Positions 3,810-6,308 of a stretch of 6,308 nucleotides of DNA are shown here, piece by piece (within the stretch, counting starts at the first letter, position 1; each line of letters starts with the position of its first letter). Origin of the DNA: Acidobacteriaceae bacterium (GTDB lineage: Bacteria > Acidobacteriota > Terriglobia > Terriglobales > Acidobacteriaceae); assembly GCA_009781125.1 (NCBI GenBank), contig WQYS01000143.1, positions 1 to 6,308 on the forward strand, in the 5' to 3' direction. Under the pieces are notes generated by a model. That model worked only from the letters and a program-made list of their open reading frames with translations. It was not told where the DNA came from and did not search any database. A program made the position numbers and the translations under genes.

Positions 3810-6308
3810 ATGAGTTGGAAGAAAGTATATAACCTTGTTTTAAGCAAAGCTGTTTTGCTGTTTCTGTTGTTTCTAGCCGCAGCCTCATGCGTTCGTGCCG
3901 AGAATCCATATTTCACGCTGAGCACGACTCGTTCCTTTGCGCCCGGCGAAAAGCCGAAGCTCCACCTCTATGCGCGCAACGAGTCGGAGCTGGAGTTCCG
4001 CATCTACCGCGTGCGCGATGAAGAGAAGTTCATCTCCGGCCTCTCGGAGATGCATAGCTTCGGCGAGATGCGAAACTTCGGTCCCGTCGAGCGGATCGAC
4101 GAAGAGACCCTGCTGGAGCGTTTTCACGATTGGAAGCAGTCTATCTGGAGCCAGATCAAGCAGTTTTTCCGAACCCAGCTTTCGCGCGAGACGCGCGATG
4201 CGCTGAAGCTGAAGCAGTCCAGCCTGGCGCAGCAGAGCCATATTGTCGGCGTGGCGCAGTTTGCCCAGGTTCCTCTGCTCAACGACAGCCAATTGGTGGC
4301 GCGATGGCGTCAGCAGGTTCCTCCTACCTATATTGCGGACAACCAGGTTTTGCCCATCGATCCGCTGCCCGGCGGCATGTATCTGGTGGAAGCGACCGAT
4401 GGCCATCTGAAGGCCTACACATTATTGTTTGTCAGCCAGGCGGCCCTGGTCACGCGCACGACTGCGGGTCAGTTGCTGGCCTATGTCGTGGACCGCAAGA
4501 CCGGCGTGCCCATCAATGGCGCTCAGGTAGTCCTTTCTGTTGAGAAGCAGCCAACGGCGCGCCAGACCACCGCAGAAGATGGAGTTGCGGCCTTCGACGC
4601 TCCGGCGAAACAGGCAACGGATCAAACGGAGCAATCCGAAGACGCCAGCGACCGCAAGCTATGGGTGATGGCCCGCGTGGGCAAGGACATTGCTCTGGTT
4701 GCGCCATGGTACTCCTCGTTCTTGCGACAGGCCGGAGACCGCTATGTCGGATACACCTACACGGACAGACCCGTCTACCGCCCCGGCCACACGGTTCACT
4801 TCAGGGCCGTCATCCGCGAGCGGCAAGACAATACGCTGGCGCTGCCGAAGCTCTCCACGGTTCACGTCACCGTAACCGACGACCAGCAGAAGACTTTCTT
4901 CGACAAGCAACTGCCGGTCTCGCCGATGGGAACAGTTCAGGGAGACGTGGTTCTGCCGGATGACGCCAGCCTTGGCGACTACTCCATCACGATTGGCGAA
5001 GGCGCAGAGACCGACAATGTAGGCCGCGGATATTTCCAGGTTCAGGAGTATCGCAAGCCGGAGTACCAGATTCGCGTCTCCGCCGCGCACCCGCGAGTCT
5101 TGCAGGGAGACAGCAACCAGGTCACCGTCGAGGCCCGGTACTTCTTTGGCGAACCCGTTGCCAATGCCAAGGTAAAGGTTCGCGTCTACCAGAACCGGCA
5201 CTACTGGTGGGATGAGGATGAAGACAGCGACTTCTCTGCGGAGGAGAGCAGCAACGACATCTACGCGGGAGACCAGACCAGCGAGCAGGAAGGCCGCCTC
5301 GACGCCAACGGCAAGCTGACGGTTTCGGTTCCCACCAGCTTCGACGAAGATCGCCGTTACGACCGCGACTACGTCATCGAAGCCGCCGTGACCGACGAGG
5401 CCGGACGCGAGATTACAGGCCGGTATCGTTTTCTAGCGACCTATGGCAGCTTTCATGTCCGGGTGGAATCGTTGAACTACGTCGTCGTGCAGGGACAGCA
5501 GGCCAGCTTCCGCGTAACTGCGATGGATTACGACGGCAAGCCTGTCGAGACGGCGGTCCATCTGCATCTGTCGCAGTACAACTATCGTAACGAAAAAGAA
5601 GAGACTCCGGCGGGAGATGCGGATGTCACGACGGGAGCCGACGGCACGGCCATGGTTAGGCTTCCGGTCAATGTCAGCGGGTCGATTCGCGTGCTGGCGC
5701 AGGCCACTACGCCAGAGAAGCGTCAGGTGCAGGACCGTGACTGGCTGTGGGTAAGCGGCGGCAAGGAAGAACGCTGGGGTGAGGATGAGACACAACAGGC
5801 CCGCATCATCGCCGATAAGAAGAGCTACGCGCCCGGAGATACGGCGCATCTGACGCTGGCGAGCGAGGTCAGCGGAGTTCATGCGCTCGTCACGGCTACT
5901 GGTTATACGATACAGTTCCGCAAGACGCTTTCGAGCGATGGGCGCTCGGTGAGCTTCGACCTTCCGATTACACGGGATTCGCAGCCTAATGTAGTCGTCG
6001 ATGCCGTCTTTCTGAAGGACGGAAAGATATATCAGGCGCAGAAGACGCTCAAGGTTCCGCCGGTTCAGCAGCAGCTTCAGATCACGGTGACTCCGGCGGC
6101 AAGCGTCTTCCAGCCGGGTCAGTCTGCGGTTTACGACGTGGACGCGCGCGACTCGTCGGGCAAGCCAGTCGTGGCCGAGCTGAGCTTCGGCGTCGTCGAT
6201 GAGGCGCTCTACTCGATCTATCCCTATACCAACGGCGATATCGTAAGGCGGCTCTATCCGGACCGCGAGGTCTATCCCAGCATTGATAGCTCGCTCACCT
6301 ACTACTTC
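3810..6308 (+). CDS. Alpha-2-macroglobulin family protein, N-terminal part (3' end outside window)
   Basis: The frame is open from ATG 3810 to the window edge, giving 833 residues with no stop. Full-length relatives usually have about 1,500-2,000. Bacterial alpha-2-macroglobulins are large envelope proteins thought to trap proteases. Residues 1-30 are a signal peptide: basic start, core VLLFLLFLAAAS, probable cleavage after VRA (A30). C27 could instead be an imperfect lipobox cysteine. Residues 31-70 look like a first macroglobulin strand set (FAPGEKPKLHLYARN from 43). VVDRKTGVPINGAQV starts at 226. The MG2 hallmark YTYTDRPVYRPGHTVHFRA starts at 315, and EYRKPEY with the next MG domain starts at 413. 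A very acidic loop begins at 468 (WWDEDEDSDF). ADKKSYAPGD (668-677) and GVVDEALYSIYPY (from 794) match the region around the bait domain. Any thioester motif would lie beyond the window. The first ~25 codons are A/T-rich compared with the rest. It follows DUF1175 as in yfaT-yfaS, though a 200-base repeat-containing gap argues against tight coupling. Confidence 0.93.
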   Translation, partial: MSWKKVYNLVLSKAVLLFLLFLAAASCVRAENPYFTLSTTRSFAPGEKPKLHLYARNESELEFRIYRVRDEEKFISGLSEMHSFGEMRNFGPVERIDEETLLERFHDWKQSIWSQIKQFFRTQLSRETRDALKLKQSSLAQQSHIVGVAQFAQVPLLNDSQLVARWRQQVPPTYIADNQVLPIDPLPGGMYLVEATDGHLKAYTLLFVSQAALVTRTTAGQLLAYVVDRKTGVPINGAQVVLSVEKQPTARQTTAEDGVAAFDAPAKQATDQTEQSEDASDRKLWVMARVGKDIALVAPWYSSFLRQAGDRYVGYTYTDRPVYRPGHTVHFRAVIRERQDNTLALPKLSTVHVTVTDDQQKTFFDKQLPVSPMGTVQGDVVLPDDASLGDYSITIGEGAETDNVGRGYFQVQEYRKPEYQIRVSAAHPRVLQGDSNQVTVEARYFFGEPVANAKVKVRVYQNRHYWWDEDEDSDFSAEESSNDIYAGDQTSEQEGRLDANGKLTVSVPTSFDEDRRYDRDYVIEAAVTDEAGREITGRYRFLATYGSFHVRVESLNYVVVQGQQASFRVTAMDYDGKPVETAVHLHLSQYNYRNEKEETPAGDADVTTGADGTAMVRLPVNVSGSIRVLAQATTPEKRQVQDRDWLWVSGGKEERWGEDETQQARIIADKKSYAPGDTAHLTLASEVSGVHALVTATGYTIQFRKTLSSDGRSVSFDLPITRDSQPNVVVDAVFLKDGKIYQAQKTLKVPPVQQQLQITVTPAASVFQPGQSAVYDVDARDSSGKPVVAELSFGVVDEALYSIYPYTNGDIVRRLYPDREVYPSIDSSLTYYF

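Noticed and set aside
3724..3909. Minus-strand ORF with the peptide HPERSEGPLHFAYASR
   Set aside because: This is the well-known spurious translation of the dispersed repeat at 3769-3798, and it overlaps the alpha-2-macroglobulin signal peptide.
3885..5201. Minus-strand ORFs of 173 and 180 codons opposite the alpha-2-macroglobulin gene
   Set aside because: Both lie wholly within a coding frame with recognisable MG domains and are shadows of its G/C-rich third positions.
1..6308. tRNA, rRNA, CRISPR array, riboswitch or transposase gene
   Set aside because: No cloverleaf, regular spacer-repeat series, known aptamer core or transposase motif was recognised on either strand.

Overview
This window carries five plus-strand genes from what is probably a member of the Acidobacteriota, class Terriglobia (Granulicella/Terriglobus/Edaphobacter type). 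The assignment is inferred from four things: moderately high GC, the style of the L19 and RNase HII proteins, a DUF1175 gene beside an alpha-2-macroglobulin gene, and two dispersed repeats of kinds I associate with those genomes. It was not tested by a database search.

Layout. Positions 1-131 may hold the tail of an upstream gene. A SAM-dependent methyltransferase with an N-terminal zinc-ribbon (139-1173) is followed 24 bases later by rplS (ribosomal protein L19, 1198-1557). A strong UUCG-loop hairpin terminator (1577-1601) closes rplS. Then comes rnhB (RNase HII, 1628-2398), whose last ~25 codons and stop codon lie in a structured repeat.

From 2321 to 2550 there is a long imperfect inverted repeat. 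Its ~90-base arms each hold three small hairpins. This marks the boundary between the housekeeping genes and an envelope-associated pair: a DUF1175 (E. coli YfaT-like) protein ending at 3597, and an alpha-2-macroglobulin family protein starting near 3810 and running off the window end after 833 codons. The ~210-base gap between those two genes holds a second, unrelated inverted repeat with perfect 30-base arms (3609-3638 and 3769-3798).

How they fit together. rplS and rnhB are translation and replication housekeeping genes often found side by side. The DUF1175/alpha-2-macroglobulin pair resembles the E. coli yfaT-yfaS neighbourhood and is probably periplasmic or envelope-anchored. The DUF1175 protein shows a Cys...His...His arrangement like NlpC/P60 cysteine peptidases. 

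Most notable: the DUF1175 gene appears to have lost its natural start to a one-base deletion in a G run near 2621-2623. Repeat DNA also reaches into or next to the ends of three genes: the rnhB stop, the apparent DUF1175 start, and a possible ribosome binding site for the alpha-2-macroglobulin gene. I found no tRNA, rRNA, CRISPR array or transposase gene.
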